A stretch of DNA of 64,000 nucleotides from an uncultured Polaribacter sp. (GCF_947497695.1 NZ_CANMHM010000001.1:248001-312000), one strand, 5' to 3'. Positions 38,135 through 48,308 are shown, counted from the stretch's first letter. Notes: generated from the letters alone by a model not told the origin. Translations and numbers: made by a program.

Positions 38135-38719
38135 TCAAGAAATTGCTTGTTTTACCAATGCCATACCTTTTTCTGAAAATGAAATTTTTAAGGCAGCTTC
38201 ATGTCCTTTATCAGACATTTTTACCCAAGTTTTTTTAAGAATATCAATAATTTTTTCATCAGTATGTTTTGCAGCAAATTCATCATAATAATAATCTAAA
38301 AATACCAAACAAATAATATCTTCTAATGCTTGGGATTCTTCATTTTTTTTGATGAGTCTTTTTAAGATAATCTTTTGAACACGATTTATAAATTGAGCAT
38401 CAAAACCAACTTGTTCTAAAATTTCTCCAGTAATATTGGCGTGCATTTTCTTTAACTCTTCTCGCCATTTTAAATACCCAACTCTATCCATTGGATATTC
38501 TTTTCTGCCAATTTTCCAACGGCAAATATGATGTGCTCTTACCGCAATTTGAAGTGCTTTTGATGCGTTTGGATCAAATTGCAATAATTTTCTTGACATT
38601 CTTTGAGAGTACAACAACTCTTTAGAATAGGCTATACCAGCAACTTGATAAGTATTAGGATCTTCAGCATTTTTTATATCAATAAGTGCAATAGCAGTTT
38701 CAAATCTTGTTGGCTTCAT
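38135..38719 (-). CDS. DUF4202 protein
   Basis: A 194-residue soluble protein matching DUF4202: RFETAIALIDIKNAEDPN, RMSRKLLQFDPNAS, RAHHICRWKIGRKEYPMDRVGYLKWRE. The His-rich RAHHICRW and later charged helices suggest a metal site of the HD-like kind, but this is uncertain. It lies 18 nt after nirD and 56 nt before the sensor kinase, and such genes are typically found with nitrate or nitrite genes. The function is unknown. Confidence 0.85.
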   Translation of the reverse strand: MKPTRFETAIALIDIKNAEDPNTYQVAGIAYSKELLYSQRMSRKLLQFDPNASKALQIAVRAHHICRWKIGRKEYPMDRVGYLKWREELKKMHANITGEILEQVGFDAQFINRVQKIILKRLIKKNEESQALEDIICLVFLDYYYDEFAAKHTDEKIIDILKKTWVKMSDKGHEAALKISFSEKGMALVKQAIS

Positions 38720-38737
38720 TTAAAATAATTTGTGTAG

Positions 38738-39115
38738 TTATTCTGAGAAGCCAATATACACATTTTCTGCTTCTATTTTAACAGGATAGGTAGCAATAGC
38801 ATCTAAATCTCCATTTAAATTCTCACCCGTTTCTAAAGAAAATGTTTTTTTATGAAGCGGACAAGCCACTTTAGGAACTCCTTTATCGTCTCCTAACATT
38901 CCTCTAGACAATACCATTTCCATTTTATGAGGACAAACATTTTGACAAGCAAACCATTGTTTTGTTCTACTAAAATTAAAAACAGCAATTTGTTTTCCTT
39001 TATATTTTATACATCCACCACCGTTTTCAAAAAAATCTGACACAGCACCTGCTTTAAACCAAACATTTACATCGTTTATTGCAGTTGTTTTATATTGAGA
39101 AAGTATTGTATTCAT
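38738..39115 (-). CDS. nirD: nitrite reductase small subunit
   Basis: A 125-residue NirD with a Rieske-type 2Fe2S domain: C61-P-H63 and C85-P-L-H88. It supports the large subunit in reducing nitrite to ammonium. It lies 157 nt after nirB, with an AAAATGGG hairpin in the gap. Confidence 0.94.
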   Translation of the reverse strand: MNTILSQYKTTAINDVNVWFKAGAVSDFFENGGGCIKYKGKQIAVFNFSRTKQWFACQNVCPHKMEMVLSRGMLGDDKGVPKVACPLHKKTFSLETGENLNGDLDAIATYPVKIEAENVYIGFSE

Positions 39116-39216
39116 ATATTTATTTTATTTTTTTACTAAACATTAAAAAAAAAGACACAGATTTCTTGAGTTTTACAAAATTTAAAAAACAACTTTAGTT
39201 CAATCTAACTACTTAT

Positions 39217-39236
39217 AAAATGGGCTAACCCATTTT
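39217..39236. terminator. hairpin between nirB and nirD
   Basis: Stem AAAATGGG with CCCATTTT and a CTAA loop. A T run follows on both sides, so it may partly stop nirB transcripts and lower nirD. Confidence 0.45.
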
Positions 39237-39272
39237 TTTGTAACAACTTTTAAAATCCATGTCTTAGTACTA

Positions 39273-41786
39273 TTAATTTTTCCAATGTTCTGGCATTTTT
39301 TGATCGCGTAGAGGCACAAATACTAAATTATCATCTCTGTCATCTGAATTTACAAAATGCTGAAAACGTTTTTTTGTTTCTTCGTTTTCTATGGCTTGTT
39401 TCCACTCACATTCATAAGCGTCTACTAAAAATTGCATTTCCTTTTCTAAATCTTCAACAATAGAAAGGCTATCATCAATTACTACTTTTTTTAATTGTTC
39501 AATACCTCCTTCTAATTTATCTAACCAAGCAGCAGTTCTCATTAAAGGAGCAGCAGTTTGTATGTAGTACATTAAATAACGATCTAAGTATTTAATAACA
39601 GTTTCATTATCTATTTGTTCTGCTAATAATTGAGCGTGTCTTGGGGTTGCTCCACCATTTCCACCAACATATAAATTCCAACCACCTTCTACAGCAATTA
39701 TACCAAAATCTTTACCTCTTGCCTCTGCGCATTCTCTAATACAACCAGAAACGCCTCCTTTAATTTTATGCGGAGAACGCAATCCTTTATACCTATTTTC
39801 TAATTCGATGGCAAAAGAAACACTTTCATCTAAACCATATCTACACCAAGTAGAACCTACACAACTTTTTACAGTTCTTAATGATTTTCCATACGCATGA
39901 CCGCTTTCAAAACCATTATCTATTAATTCTTTCCAAATTGCTGGCAAATCATTTAACTGAGCCCCAAAAAAATCAATACGAGCACCACCAGTAATTTTTG
40001 TATATAAGTTATATTTAGCACCAATTTTACCCAAAACAATTAAACCTTCTGGTGTAATTTCTCCACCAGCAATTCTTGGCACTACAGAATAGGTTCCGTT
40101 TCGCTGAATGTTGGCTAAAAATTTATCGTTAGTATCTTGTGTAACATCTTCTTTATTTGGTGTTACATTGTATAGACTCGCAAAAATGGAAGAAACTAAG
40201 GGTTTACAAGTTTCACAACCATGACCAGATCCACAAGAATCTAACACTTCATTATAAGAAGTTAGTTTTTTGGCTTTTATAATTCCGTATAATTCTTGTC
40301 TGCTATAATCAAAATGCTCACAAATAACATTTTTAACTGTTTTACCTAAAGATTTTAAGGTTTCGTTTACCAAATCTGTAACCATTGGCTTACAACCACC
40401 ACAACTTGTACTTGCTTTTGTTAATGAAATAACACCTGCTAAATCCTCACAAGAACCATCTTTTATTGCACCACAAATTTGACCTTTACTTACATTTTCA
40501 CAAGAACAAATTTGAGCTTCATCTGGTAAATCTAAGGCACTACCAAAAGCACCACCTTCTGTTGCTGGTAATATTAATTGTGCTGCATCTTCTGGAATTG
40601 GCATTCCGTTTAAAAATACTTGGTGCAACATATTATAGTCAGATGCATCACCTACTAAGATTCCTCCTAACAAAGATTTACCATCCAAACTAACATTAAT
40701 TCTTTTATATAAATGTTGTGTTTTATTTTCAAAAATAACAGAATGTCCTTTAGATGCTGGCATAAAAGGCTCTCCAAAACTTGCTACATCTACCCCAATT
40801 AATTTTAATTTGGTAGACATATCAATCTCTGCAGGCATTAATTTTTCTGTATTACCTATAATTTGATTTACTGCAACATCTGCCATATCATAACCTGGAG
40901 CCACCAAACCATAAATCATTTGGTTGTACAAAGCAACTTCTCCAATAGCAAAAATAGTTGGATCTGATGTTTGCATTTTGTTGTTCACAACAATTCCTCC
41001 TCTAACACCCATTTCTAAACCAGAAACTTTACCCAATTCATCTCTTGGTCTAATACCAGCAGAAACTACTAACATTTCTACATCTAAAATATCATCTTCA
41101 CCAAACTCCATTCCTATGATAGAATCATCACCTAAAATTTGATTGGTTGCTTTATTTAAGTGAATATTTAACCCAATAGATTCTAATTTTAACTGTAAAA
41201 CACTACTACTTCTAGAGTCTAATTGTCTTGGCATTAATTTAGAAGCAAACTCAACAATATGAGGCTCTAATCCCATGTCCATAACTGCTTTACCAGCTTC
41301 TAAACCCAATAAACCCCCACCTAAAACTGCTGCTCTTGCATTTGGGTTTTTTGCTTTTAATTTAGCAGCATAACTTAACATACCTTCTAAATCTTCTATA
41401 GTTCTATATACAAAAACACCTTCTTTTTCTACCCCTTTAATTGGTGGTACAAAAGCAGATGAACCAGTAGCTAAAACTAAGTAATCGTAAGAAAACTCTC
41501 TATCTTTTGCTGTTGTAATTACTTTAGATTTTCTATTAATTTCAGAAACTCTTTCATCAACAATTAAATCGATATTGTTTTCTTTGTACCATTCTGCAGG
41601 AGCCATTTCTAAAGCTTTTGCATCTTGATTTTCAAAAAATTCGCTTAAATGAACTCGGTCATAAGCAGGTCTGGGCTCTTCACCAAAAACAACGATTTTA
41701 AAATCTTTACTTTTTGATTGGACTACAAATTTTTCGCAAAACTTGTAACCTACCATTCCATTACCAACTACAATAATTGTTTTCAT
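39273..41786 (-). CDS. nirB: NADH-dependent nitrite reductase large subunit
   Basis: Reduces nitrite to ammonium in the cytoplasm. I chose the ATG at 41786 (837 residues), where the FAD motif (IVVGNGMVGYKF) begins; the earlier ATG adds seven odd residues. Order: FAD/NAD oxidoreductase (1-400), two BFD-like 2Fe2S segments (CSCENVSKG...CGGCKP; SCGSGHGCETCKP), and the siroheme-4Fe4S domain with CVGSTWC and CIREC. A TAAGTA-N4-TACTTA site and a -7 box (TAGTTTTG, 41805-41812) lie upstream. Siroheme-synthesis genes are not in the window. Confidence 0.96.
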   Translation of the reverse strand: MKTIIVVGNGMVGYKFCEKFVVQSKSKDFKIVVFGEEPRPAYDRVHLSEFFENQDAKALEMAPAEWYKENNIDLIVDERVSEINRKSKVITTAKDREFSYDYLVLATGSSAFVPPIKGVEKEGVFVYRTIEDLEGMLSYAAKLKAKNPNARAAVLGGGLLGLEAGKAVMDMGLEPHIVEFASKLMPRQLDSRSSSVLQLKLESIGLNIHLNKATNQILGDDSIIGMEFGEDDILDVEMLVVSAGIRPRDELGKVSGLEMGVRGGIVVNNKMQTSDPTIFAIGEVALYNQMIYGLVAPGYDMADVAVNQIIGNTEKLMPAEIDMSTKLKLIGVDVASFGEPFMPASKGHSVIFENKTQHLYKRINVSLDGKSLLGGILVGDASDYNMLHQVFLNGMPIPEDAAQLILPATEGGAFGSALDLPDEAQICSCENVSKGQICGAIKDGSCEDLAGVISLTKASTSCGGCKPMVTDLVNETLKSLGKTVKNVICEHFDYSRQELYGIIKAKKLTSYNEVLDSCGSGHGCETCKPLVSSIFASLYNVTPNKEDVTQDTNDKFLANIQRNGTYSVVPRIAGGEITPEGLIVLGKIGAKYNLYTKITGGARIDFFGAQLNDLPAIWKELIDNGFESGHAYGKSLRTVKSCVGSTWCRYGLDESVSFAIELENRYKGLRSPHKIKGGVSGCIRECAEARGKDFGIIAVEGGWNLYVGGNGGATPRHAQLLAEQIDNETVIKYLDRYLMYYIQTAAPLMRTAAWLDKLEGGIEQLKKVVIDDSLSIVEDLEKEMQFLVDAYECEWKQAIENEETKKRFQHFVNSDDRDDNLVFVPLRDQKMPEHWKN

Positions 41787-41804
41787 AACTACGTATTTAA
41801 AATA

Positions 41805-41812
41805 CAAAACTA
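41805..41812 (-). promoter_or_regulatory. -7 box of nirB
   Basis: TAGTTTTG fits TAnnTTTG and overlaps the palindrome by 2 nt. Confidence 0.4.
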
Positions 41813-41826
41813 AGTATATTTACTTA
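41811..41826. promoter_or_regulatory. TAAGTA-N4-TACTTA site upstream of nirB
   Basis: TAAGTATATTTACTTA has the same 6-bp arms as the sites before the importer and nitrate reductase. A second, overlapping palindrome, TACTTA-ATTA-TAAGTA, is at 41821-41836. The location next to the -7 box fits control of nirB. Confidence 0.65.
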
Positions 41827-41977
41827 ATTATAAGTAATTCTACAAAGAGTATTTACGTATTCATTTAATTATTATTGATTTTTAAGAAGGAATCCTCATA
41901 AATTTGATATTATTTAAAATATAGCAATCAGAATTATTAATAGTGTATTTAAATTTTAATTCGATTGCCATTTTTAA

Positions 41978-41985
41978 TATCTTTG
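41978..41985 (+). promoter_or_regulatory. -7 box of the HupE-like gene
   Basis: TATCTTTG matches TAnnTTTG and lies 24 nt before the ATG at 42010. Confidence 0.45.
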
Positions 41986-42009
41986 AAAATCACTTAATTA
42001 TTTTTTTTA

Positions 42010-42591
42010 ATGGACGATTTTTTACTTTATTTTGAAATGGGTCTTGATCATGTGCTAGATTTTACAGCCTATGATCATATTTTATTTTTGATTGTTTTGA
42101 CTGTTGTTTTTAGCTTTAATCAATTTAAAAAAGTGTTTTGGTTGGTTACTTTATTTACAATTGGGCATTGTGCAACCTTGGCTCTTTCTGCTTATGGGGT
42201 TCTTAAAGTAAATATGAAATTGATAGAGTTTTTAATTCCTGTTACTATTTTTATCACTGGTTTTATGAACGTTTTAACTGCTAAAAGTTCTGCTTCAGGA
42301 AAACAAAATATCAACTTAATTTTCGCCGTATTTTTTGGCTTTATTCATGGTTTAGGTTTTTCTAATTATTTTAAAATGATGATTGGCAAAGAAGAAGACA
42401 AACTTTTACCTTTGTTAGAATTTGCTTTGGGTATTGAAGCTGCTCAAATTATTATTGTGTTAGGTATTTTAATAATTGGTACTATTTTACAAAACTTTTT
42501 TAGAGTTACCAGAAGAGATTGGGTTTTAGTTTACTCATCTATAGTGATTGGTTTTGCCATACAAATGATGTTGGATAGAGTTTTTTGGTAG
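42010..42591 (+). CDS. HupE/UreJ-type membrane protein
   Basis: A 193-residue, mostly hydrophobic protein with about six membrane helices. It has the HupE motifs DHVLDFTAYDHILFL (first helix), GHCATL and GFIHGLGFS, whose His residues can bind metal. HupE and UreJ move nickel or cobalt, and related proteins in Bacteroidetes have unknown cargo. It is divergent from nirB with a 223-nt gap, and its promoter is at 41978. A dispersed repeat follows the gene. Confidence 0.85.
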   Translation: MDDFLLYFEMGLDHVLDFTAYDHILFLIVLTVVFSFNQFKKVFWLVTLFTIGHCATLALSAYGVLKVNMKLIEFLIPVTIFITGFMNVLTAKSSASGKQNINLIFAVFFGFIHGLGFSNYFKMMIGKEEDKLLPLLEFALGIEAAQIIIVLGILIIGTILQNFFRVTRRDWVLVYSSIVIGFAIQMMLDRVFW

Positions 42592-42672
42592 AAAAAATAT
42601 ATCTATTTTTATCTTTTATACAATGGGTTTAAACCCCTTGTATTTGTAAACATCTCATTTATTTAAACAAGC

Positions 42673-42786
42673 TGCGTTAGGGATTGAATCTTTCGACTAA
42701 GCTCAAGACAGGCTAATTGTTTGAGGTCTCACGCTTTTTAGCATGAAGCGAGTAGTGAAAGCCCGACCTTTAGGAAACGCCCAAAA
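42673..42786. repeat. dispersed intergenic repeat, copy B
   Basis: Starts TGCGTTAGGGATTGAATC and ends TAGGAAACGCCCAAAA. It shares GCGAGTAGTGAAAGCCCGAC and the CTCACGC hairpin with copy A, and has 20 nt extra in its left part. It lies between the HupE-like and deaminase genes. Confidence 0.8.
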
Positions 42787-42828
42787 AAAATTATCTAATT
42801 ATTAACGTCTTATTTCTTCAAATCTCTC

Positions 42829-42836
42829 TAATTTTG
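42829..42836 (+). promoter_or_regulatory. -7 box of the dCMP deaminase gene
   Basis: TAATTTTG matches TAnnTTTG and ends 5 nt before the ATG, so this mRNA would be nearly leaderless. Confidence 0.45.
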
Positions 42837-42841
42837 CAATA

Positions 42842-43267
42842 ATGACAGAAATAAAGCAATTAAAATACGATAAAGCTTATTTAAAAATGGCTTTTGAATG
42901 GGGAAAACTATCACATTGTAAACGCAAACAAGTGGGTGCACTAATTGTTAAAGGCAGAATGATTATTTCTGATGGTTTTAACGGAACACCCACAGGTTTT
43001 GATAATTGTTGTGAGGATGAAAATGGAGCTACAAAATGGGAAGTTTTACACGCAGAAGCCAATGCCATTTTAAAGGTTGCGTCTTCTACCCAATCTGCAA
43101 AAGGAGCCACCTTATACATTACACTTTCTCCATGTACACAATGTAGTAAATTAATTCATCAAGCAGGTATAAAACGTGTTGTTTTTGCCAATTCTTATAA
43201 AGACTTATCTGGCATCGATTTTTTAGAAAAAGCAGGTGTAGAAATTATGCATTTACCTTATGAATAA
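42842..43267 (+). CDS. dCMP deaminase
   Basis: A 141-residue zinc deaminase that makes dUMP for thymidylate synthesis. The zinc and catalytic motifs are H70-A-E72 and PC98xxC101 (SPCTQCSK). Residues FNGTPTGFDNCCE match the deoxycytidylate deaminase family. Its last 8 nt overlap the start of the protease gene, so the two are coupled. Confidence 0.93.
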   Translation: MTEIKQLKYDKAYLKMAFEWGKLSHCKRKQVGALIVKGRMIISDGFNGTPTGFDNCCEDENGATKWEVLHAEANAILKVASSTQSAKGATLYITLSPCTQCSKLIHQAGIKRVVFANSYKDLSGIDFLEKAGVEIMHLPYE

Positions 43268-44831
43268 GAATAACAATCTTCCCATTTATTTTTCTATTGC
43301 TGTTGTTATTGGTGTTATTATTGGTGCTTCATTAAACGGAAGTCCAACAAATATAATATCATTAAGTAAAAATGCATCGCAAGAAAAAAAGATAAAAAAA
43401 CTAATTAATTTTATTGAAAAAGACTACGTAGATACTGTAAATACAGATAACTTATTAGATGGTGCTATAACACAAATGTTAGGTAAATTAGATCCACATT
43501 CTGTATATATTCCCAGAGAAAACTTGCAAGCTGTAAAAGAAAATATGCAAGGTAATTTTGTGGGAATTGGTGTACAATTTAGAATGATCAATGATTCTAT
43601 TACAGTGATTCAACCTATAAAAGGTGGGCCAAGTATTAAAGCTGGCATAAAAGCTGGAGACCGTATTTTAATGGCAAATAAAGACACGTTGTTTGGCAAA
43701 AAAATAGTTAGTGATAATGTTCCTAATTACTTAAAAGGAGAACCAAACACTAAAGTTGCTCTTCAAATTTATAGAAAAAGTACAGATTCACTTTTTACAA
43801 TTGATATTACTCGTGGAAAAGTAAATATTAAAAGTGTTGATTTGGCATATATGATTAACGACTCTGTAGGTTATATTAAATTAGATCGTTTTGCTAGAAA
43901 CACTTTTAGCGAATTTAAAACTTCTTTAAACACTTTGGTTGATAATGGAATGACCGATTTAGTGTTAGATTTACGTGGAAATGGTGGTGGTTTTATAGAC
44001 ATTGCAAACAGTATTATTGATGAGTTTTTAGAAGAAGACAAACTGATTGTTTTTACTAAAAATAATAAGAATAAAATTGAAGAATCTTTTGCAACTTCTG
44101 ATGGAGATTTTGAAAAAGGTGGCTTGTATGTTTTAATTGATGAAAACTCTGCATCTGCATCTGAAATTGTTGCAGGAGCTTTGCAAGATAATGATAAAGG
44201 AACCATTATTGGACGACGTTCTTTTGGGAAAGGTTTGGTGCAAATAGAAATGGATTTAGGGGATGGCTCTGCAGTACGTTTAACAACAGCTCGTTATTAC
44301 ACTCCAACTGGTCGATCTATCCAAAAACCTTATAATAGTAATGGAAACAAAGAGTATTACACAGATTATCAAAATAGAATTTCTAGTGGAGAATTATTAA
44401 ATAGAGATAGTATAAAAGTTGTAGATTCTTTAAAATTTACAACTCCTAAAGGAAAAATAGTTTATGGTGGTGGAGGTATAATTCCTGATATTTTTGTTGC
44501 AATAGATACAACTTATTACATATCTAATTTCTATTTTAATGCTGTACAAGATTTTGCGTTTAACTATGTTGATAATAATAGAAAATCTTTACAAAAATGG
44601 ACTATAAATACTTTTGTTGATGCGTTTGATGCTGATGAAAAAATATTAGATACATTTTTATTTGATATAAAAGATGCTCCCAAACCTAAAGCTAAAACAA
44701 AACTGAGTGTTAAAAAATATTTAAAAGCATCGATTGCAAATACACTTTTTGGTGATGTTGGATTTTATAGAATTATGCATCAAGATGATAAAATGTTGCA
44801 GAAGGTTTTAGAATTAGAAAGTGAAAATTAA
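43260..44831 (+). CDS. S41 C-terminal processing protease
   Basis: A 523-residue CtpA-like serine protease of the periplasm or membrane face. Residues 10-28 are a membrane anchor. The PDZ domain spans about 100-180 (GVQFRMINDSI...IKAGDRILMANKDTL). The catalytic part has LDLRGNGGGFIDIA, the nucleophile in NSASASEIVAGAL, and Lys in RSFGKGLVQ, a Ser-Lys dyad. It is tightly linked to the upstream deaminase. Confidence 0.93.
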   Translation: MNKNNNLPIYFSIAVVIGVIIGASLNGSPTNIISLSKNASQEKKIKKLINFIEKDYVDTVNTDNLLDGAITQMLGKLDPHSVYIPRENLQAVKENMQGNFVGIGVQFRMINDSITVIQPIKGGPSIKAGIKAGDRILMANKDTLFGKKIVSDNVPNYLKGEPNTKVALQIYRKSTDSLFTIDITRGKVNIKSVDLAYMINDSVGYIKLDRFARNTFSEFKTSLNTLVDNGMTDLVLDLRGNGGGFIDIANSIIDEFLEEDKLIVFTKNNKNKIEESFATSDGDFEKGGLYVLIDENSASASEIVAGALQDNDKGTIIGRRSFGKGLVQIEMDLGDGSAVRLTTARYYTPTGRSIQKPYNSNGNKEYYTDYQNRISSGELLNRDSIKVVDSLKFTTPKGKIVYGGGGIIPDIFVAIDTTYYISNFYFNAVQDFAFNYVDNNRKSLQKWTINTFVDAFDADEKILDTFLFDIKDAPKPKAKTKLSVKKYLKASIANTLFGDVGFYRIMHQDDKMLQKVLELESEN

Positions 44832-45192
44832 TATTCAATTTTAACATACTGTTTGTCATCCTGAAAGGATTTTTCATAATAATTAGTAACCTGAAAAAAA
44901 TCTTTTAGAATGAGAAATTGAATAATTTTTGTCTTTTCGAATTTTTGGGAGAAAACGCATAAAGTTGCTCGGTTTTGTGTTATCAATGTTATATGATTTC
45001 TCACACTGTTTGAAATGACAACTTTTTTAGTTTATATGATCCTTTTTTTTATCATTTCATCAAAAAATCACACTTAAAAACCACAATAAATAAAACCAAT
45101 TCTTTTATTAAGTTTGATAATGAAAGTTTGCTGTTTTTATTCGACTTATATTGTATATTTGTATTCAATTTAGATTTAATCTATTTAAAATT
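44832..45192. other. gap with degenerate palindromic repeats before sufA
   Basis: This 361-nt gap holds fragments such as TTTGTCATCCTGAAAGG and TTGGGAGAAAAC, degraded versions of the GTCATTCC/GAAATGAC elements seen near 29 and 36 kb. No gene is visible. The sufA promoter lies at its 3' end. Confidence 0.55.
45154..45161 (+). promoter_or_regulatory. -7 box of the suf operon
   Basis: TATATTTG matches TAnnTTTG exactly, 32 nt before the sufA ATG, with TTTG at 45127-45130 as a -33 candidate. Confidence 0.5.
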
Positions 45193-45522
45193 ATGATAAA
45201 GGTTTCAGACACAGCAAAGAAAAAAGTCATAGAACTAATGACTGATGATGGCTTTAACGCAAGTACAGATTTTGTAAGAGTTGGTGTAAAAAGTGGTGGT
45301 TGTTCAGGGTTGTCTTATGATTTAACTTTTGACAATAAAAAAAGTGACGACGATAAAATTTTTGAACAAAATGATGTTAAATTAATCGTTGATAAAAAGA
45401 GTTTTTTATATTTAGTAGGAACTACTTTAGAATATTCTGGAGGTTTAAACGGAAAAGGTTTTGTTTTTAACAACCCAAATGCAAATAGAACTTGTGGTTG
45501 TGGGGAGAGTTTTAGTTTATAA
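45193..45522 (+). CDS. iron-sulfur assembly protein, A-type (SufA-like)
   Basis: A 109-residue carrier that delivers iron-sulfur clusters to apo-proteins. C37, C101 and C103 are the three conserved ligands (SGGCSGL and TCGCG). I chose the ATG at 45193 because the protein then begins MIKVSDTAKKK, as in relatives; the upstream extension overlaps the -7 box. It is the first gene of the suf operon. Confidence 0.93.
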   Translation: MIKVSDTAKKKVIELMTDDGFNASTDFVRVGVKSGGCSGLSYDLTFDNKKSDDDKIFEQNDVKLIVDKKSFLYLVGTTLEYSGGLNGKGFVFNNPNANRTCGCGESFSL

Positions 45523-45576
45523 AGTAGAAAGTAAAAAAGTTTTTAAAGTTGATTGAAAACAAAAATTAAAAAATAA

Positions 45577-45948
45577 ATGGCAAAATTTAGTTCTTTTGAA
45601 GAAATTATTTCTTAGCAAAAAGCAAGAGAATTAAACGTAGACATTTATAAAGTAACTAATTCTAACAATCTTTTTAATAAAGATTTTGGATTAAAAGATC
45701 AAATAAGAAGAGCGTCTGTTTCTATATCTTCAAATATTGCTGAAGGTTTTGAAAGACAGACTTCAAAAGAATTTATAAGGTTTTTATACATAGCTAAAGC
45801 ATCTGCTGGCGAAGTTCGTTCACAGTTATATTTAGCTTTTGACATAAAATATATTAGTAAAAATGAATTTGATGAGTTAAAGTTAAAAGTAAACGAAGTT
45901 TCTAAATTGATAAGTGGTTTATTAAAATACCTACAGTCAATTTTATAA
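45577..45948 (+). pseudogene. four-helix-bundle (S23-type) gene with a stop codon
   Basis: Opens MAKFSSFEEIIS and then meets a TAG at 45613-45615 (codon 13), where relatives have a Trp (TGG). Beyond it the same frame continues without interruption to 45948 and encodes a normal family body ([33 protein letters not shown]). A single change explains the break. A second, intact member lies between sufC and sufD. Relatives include proteins encoded in 23S rRNA intervening sequences; the role is unknown. Confidence 0.85.
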
Positions 45949-45996
45949 CATCCTAAACTTTACAAACTTTCAACTTTTAAACATTACAAACTAAAA

Positions 45997-47442
45997 ATGA
46001 AGTATACTGAAGAACAACTAGAAGAAGAATTAAAAACTCAAGAATACAAATATGGGTTTTATACAGATATAGAAAGCGATACTTTCCCTGTAGGTTTAAA
46101 TGAAGAGGTTGTAAGAGCAATCTCTAAAAAGAAAAACGAACCAGAATGGATGACTGAATGGCGTTTAGAGGCTTTTAGAGTTTGGGAACAAATGGAAGAA
46201 CCAGAATGGGCAAATGTGCATTATGAAAAACCAAAGTTTCAGGATATTGCTTATTATTCTGCTCCTAAAAAGAAGCCTAAATTGAATTCTTTGGATGAAG
46301 TAGATCCAGAATTATTAGACACGTTTAAACGTTTAGGAATATCTTTGGACGAACAAAAAAAGCTAGCTAATGTTGCTGTAGATATTGTAATGGATTCTGT
46401 TTCTGTAGCTACTACTTTTAAGAAAACATTGGGCGAAAAAGGAATTATTTTTATGCCAATTTCAGAAGCAATTCAAGAACATCCAGAATTGGTTAAAAAA
46501 TATTTAGGAACTGTTGTGCCAACAAAAGATAACTTTTATGCAGCACTAAATTCTGCCGTTTTTTCTGATGGATCTTTCTGTTACATTCCTAAAGGTGTAA
46601 AATGCCCGATGGAATTATCAACATACTTTAGAATTAATGAAGGTGGAACAGGACAGTTTGAAAGAACATTAGTTGTTGCAGACAAGGGTAGTTATGTATC
46701 ATATTTAGAAGGTTGTACAGCACCAAGTAGAGATGAAAATCAATTACATGCAGCTGTTGTAGAATTAATTGCAATGGACGATGCAGAAATAAAATATTCT
46801 ACCGTACAAAACTGGTATCCTGGAAATAAACAAGGAAAAGGTGGAGTTTATAATTTTGTAACCAAAAGAGGTTTGTGTGAAAAAAACGCAAAAATTTCTT
46901 GGACACAAGTAGAAACTGGTTCTGCTGTAACATGGAAATATCCATCTTGTGTTTTAAAGGGTGATAATTCTGTTGGAGAATTTTATTCAATTGCTGTTAC
47001 AAACAATTTCCAGCAAGCTGATACTGGAACAAAAATGATTCACTTAGGTAAAAATACCAAGTCTACCATTATTTCCAAAGGAATATCCGCAGGAAAATCT
47101 CAAAACTCATATAGAGGATTGGTTCAGATAAATGCAAGAGCAGAAAATGCCCGTAATTTTTCTCAATGTGATTCTTTATTAATGGGTAATGAATGTGGAG
47201 CACACACGTTTCCTTATATAGAAGCTAAAAATAAATCGGCCCAAATAGAACACGAAGCAACTACAAGTAAAATTGGTGAGGAACAATTATTTTACTGTAA
47301 CCAACGTGGTATTGATACTGAAAAAGCAATTGCATTAATTGTAAACGGATTTAGTAAAGAGGTATTAAATAAATTGCCAATGGAATTTGCAGTGGAAGCT
47401 CAAAAATTATTAGAGATTTCTTTGGAAGGTTCTGTAGGATAA
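45997..47442 (+). CDS. sufB: Fe-S scaffold subunit SufB
   Basis: A 481-residue core subunit of the SufBCD scaffold that builds Fe-S clusters. Family landmarks are [14 protein letters not shown], the [20 protein letters not shown] segment and TAFINCR-like [25 protein letters not shown] with the cluster-binding Cys. It follows the broken four-helix-bundle gene by 48 nt. Confidence 0.96.
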   Translation: MKYTEEQLEEELKTQEYKYGFYTDIESDTFPVGLNEEVVRAISKKKNEPEWMTEWRLEAFRVWEQMEEPEWANVHYEKPKFQDIAYYSAPKKKPKLNSLDEVDPELLDTFKRLGISLDEQKKLANVAVDIVMDSVSVATTFKKTLGEKGIIFMPISEAIQEHPELVKKYLGTVVPTKDNFYAALNSAVFSDGSFCYIPKGVKCPMELSTYFRINEGGTGQFERTLVVADKGSYVSYLEGCTAPSRDENQLHAAVVELIAMDDAEIKYSTVQNWYPGNKQGKGGVYNFVTKRGLCEKNAKISWTQVETGSAVTWKYPSCVLKGDNSVGEFYSIAVTNNFQQADTGTKMIHLGKNTKSTIISKGISAGKSQNSYRGLVQINARAENARNFSQCDSLLMGNECGAHTFPYIEAKNKSAQIEHEATTSKIGEEQLFYCNQRGIDTEKAIALIVNGFSKEVLNKLPMEFAVEAQKLLEISLEGSVG

Positions 47443-47558
47443 AATTCTATGAATTTTATCTGTTTAATTGTTTATTCGTTGAATCGCTTAAATAGTTAAA
47501 TTAAAATTTAGAAATACAATTACACAAATAAACATTTACACGATTACACAAAATTATC

Positions 47559-48308
47559 ATGTTAAAAATAGAAAATTTACAAGCAGAAATTGATGGAAAA
47601 TCAATTTTAAAAGGATTAAATATAGCAGTAAATGCAGGTGAAGTACATGCAATTATGGGACCTAATGGTGCAGGGAAAAGTACTTTAGCAAACATCATTG
47701 CAGGAAAAGAGGATTATGAAGTTACTGCTGGATCTATTGAATTAAATGGAGAAGATATTAGCGAATTAGCTCCTGAAGAAAGAGCACACAATGGGGTGTT
47801 TTTATCGTTTCAATATCCTGTAGAAATTCCTGGAGTTTCTGTCACTAACTTTATTAAAACAGCCATTAACGAAACGCGTAAAGCCAAAGGTTTAGAAGAC
47901 ATGCCTGCAAAAGACATGTTAAAAATGATTCGTGAAAAATCTGAATTGCTAGAAATAGACCGTAAATTCTTATCAAGATCTTTAAACGAAGGTTTTTCTG
48001 GTGGAGAAAAAAAGCGTAACGAAATTTTTCAAATGGCTATGTTAGAACCAAAATTAGCCATTTTGGATGAAACAGATTCTGGTTTAGATATTGATGCACT
48101 TCGTATTGTTGCAAATGGCGTAAATAAACTAAAATCTAAAGACAATGCTGTTATTGTAATTACACACTATCAACGTTTATTAGATTATATAGTGCCAGAT
48201 TTTGTACACGTTTTACACGATGGTAAAATAGTAAAAAGTGGAGATGCTTCTTTAGCTTTAGAATTAGAAGCAAAAGGATATGATTGGATTAAACAAGAGT
48301 TGGTTTAA
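47559..48308 (+). CDS. sufC: SufC ATPase
   Basis: A 249-residue ABC-type ATPase that drives the scaffold. Walker A is GPNGAGKST (39-47), the signature is FSGGEKKRNE, and Walker B is LAILDETDSGLD. The last, with its D-E-T, is typical of SufC. A 116-nt spacer with short repeated phrases precedes it. Confidence 0.96.
   Translation: MLKIENLQAEIDGKSILKGLNIAVNAGEVHAIMGPNGAGKSTLANIIAGKEDYEVTAGSIELNGEDISELAPEERAHNGVFLSFQYPVEIPGVSVTNFIKTAINETRKAKGLEDMPAKDMLKMIREKSELLEIDRKFLSRSLNEGFSGGEKKRNEIFQMAMLEPKLAILDETDSGLDIDALRIVANGVNKLKSKDNAVIVITHYQRLLDYIVPDFVHVLHDGKIVKSGDASLALELEAKGYDWIKQELV

Noticed and set aside
41787-41807. Longer nirB start (MYFKYVV...)
   Set aside because: The seven extra residues are unlike relatives and overlap the -7 box.
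45151-45192. Longer sufA start
   Set aside because: The extension contains the -7 box and has no match to the family.
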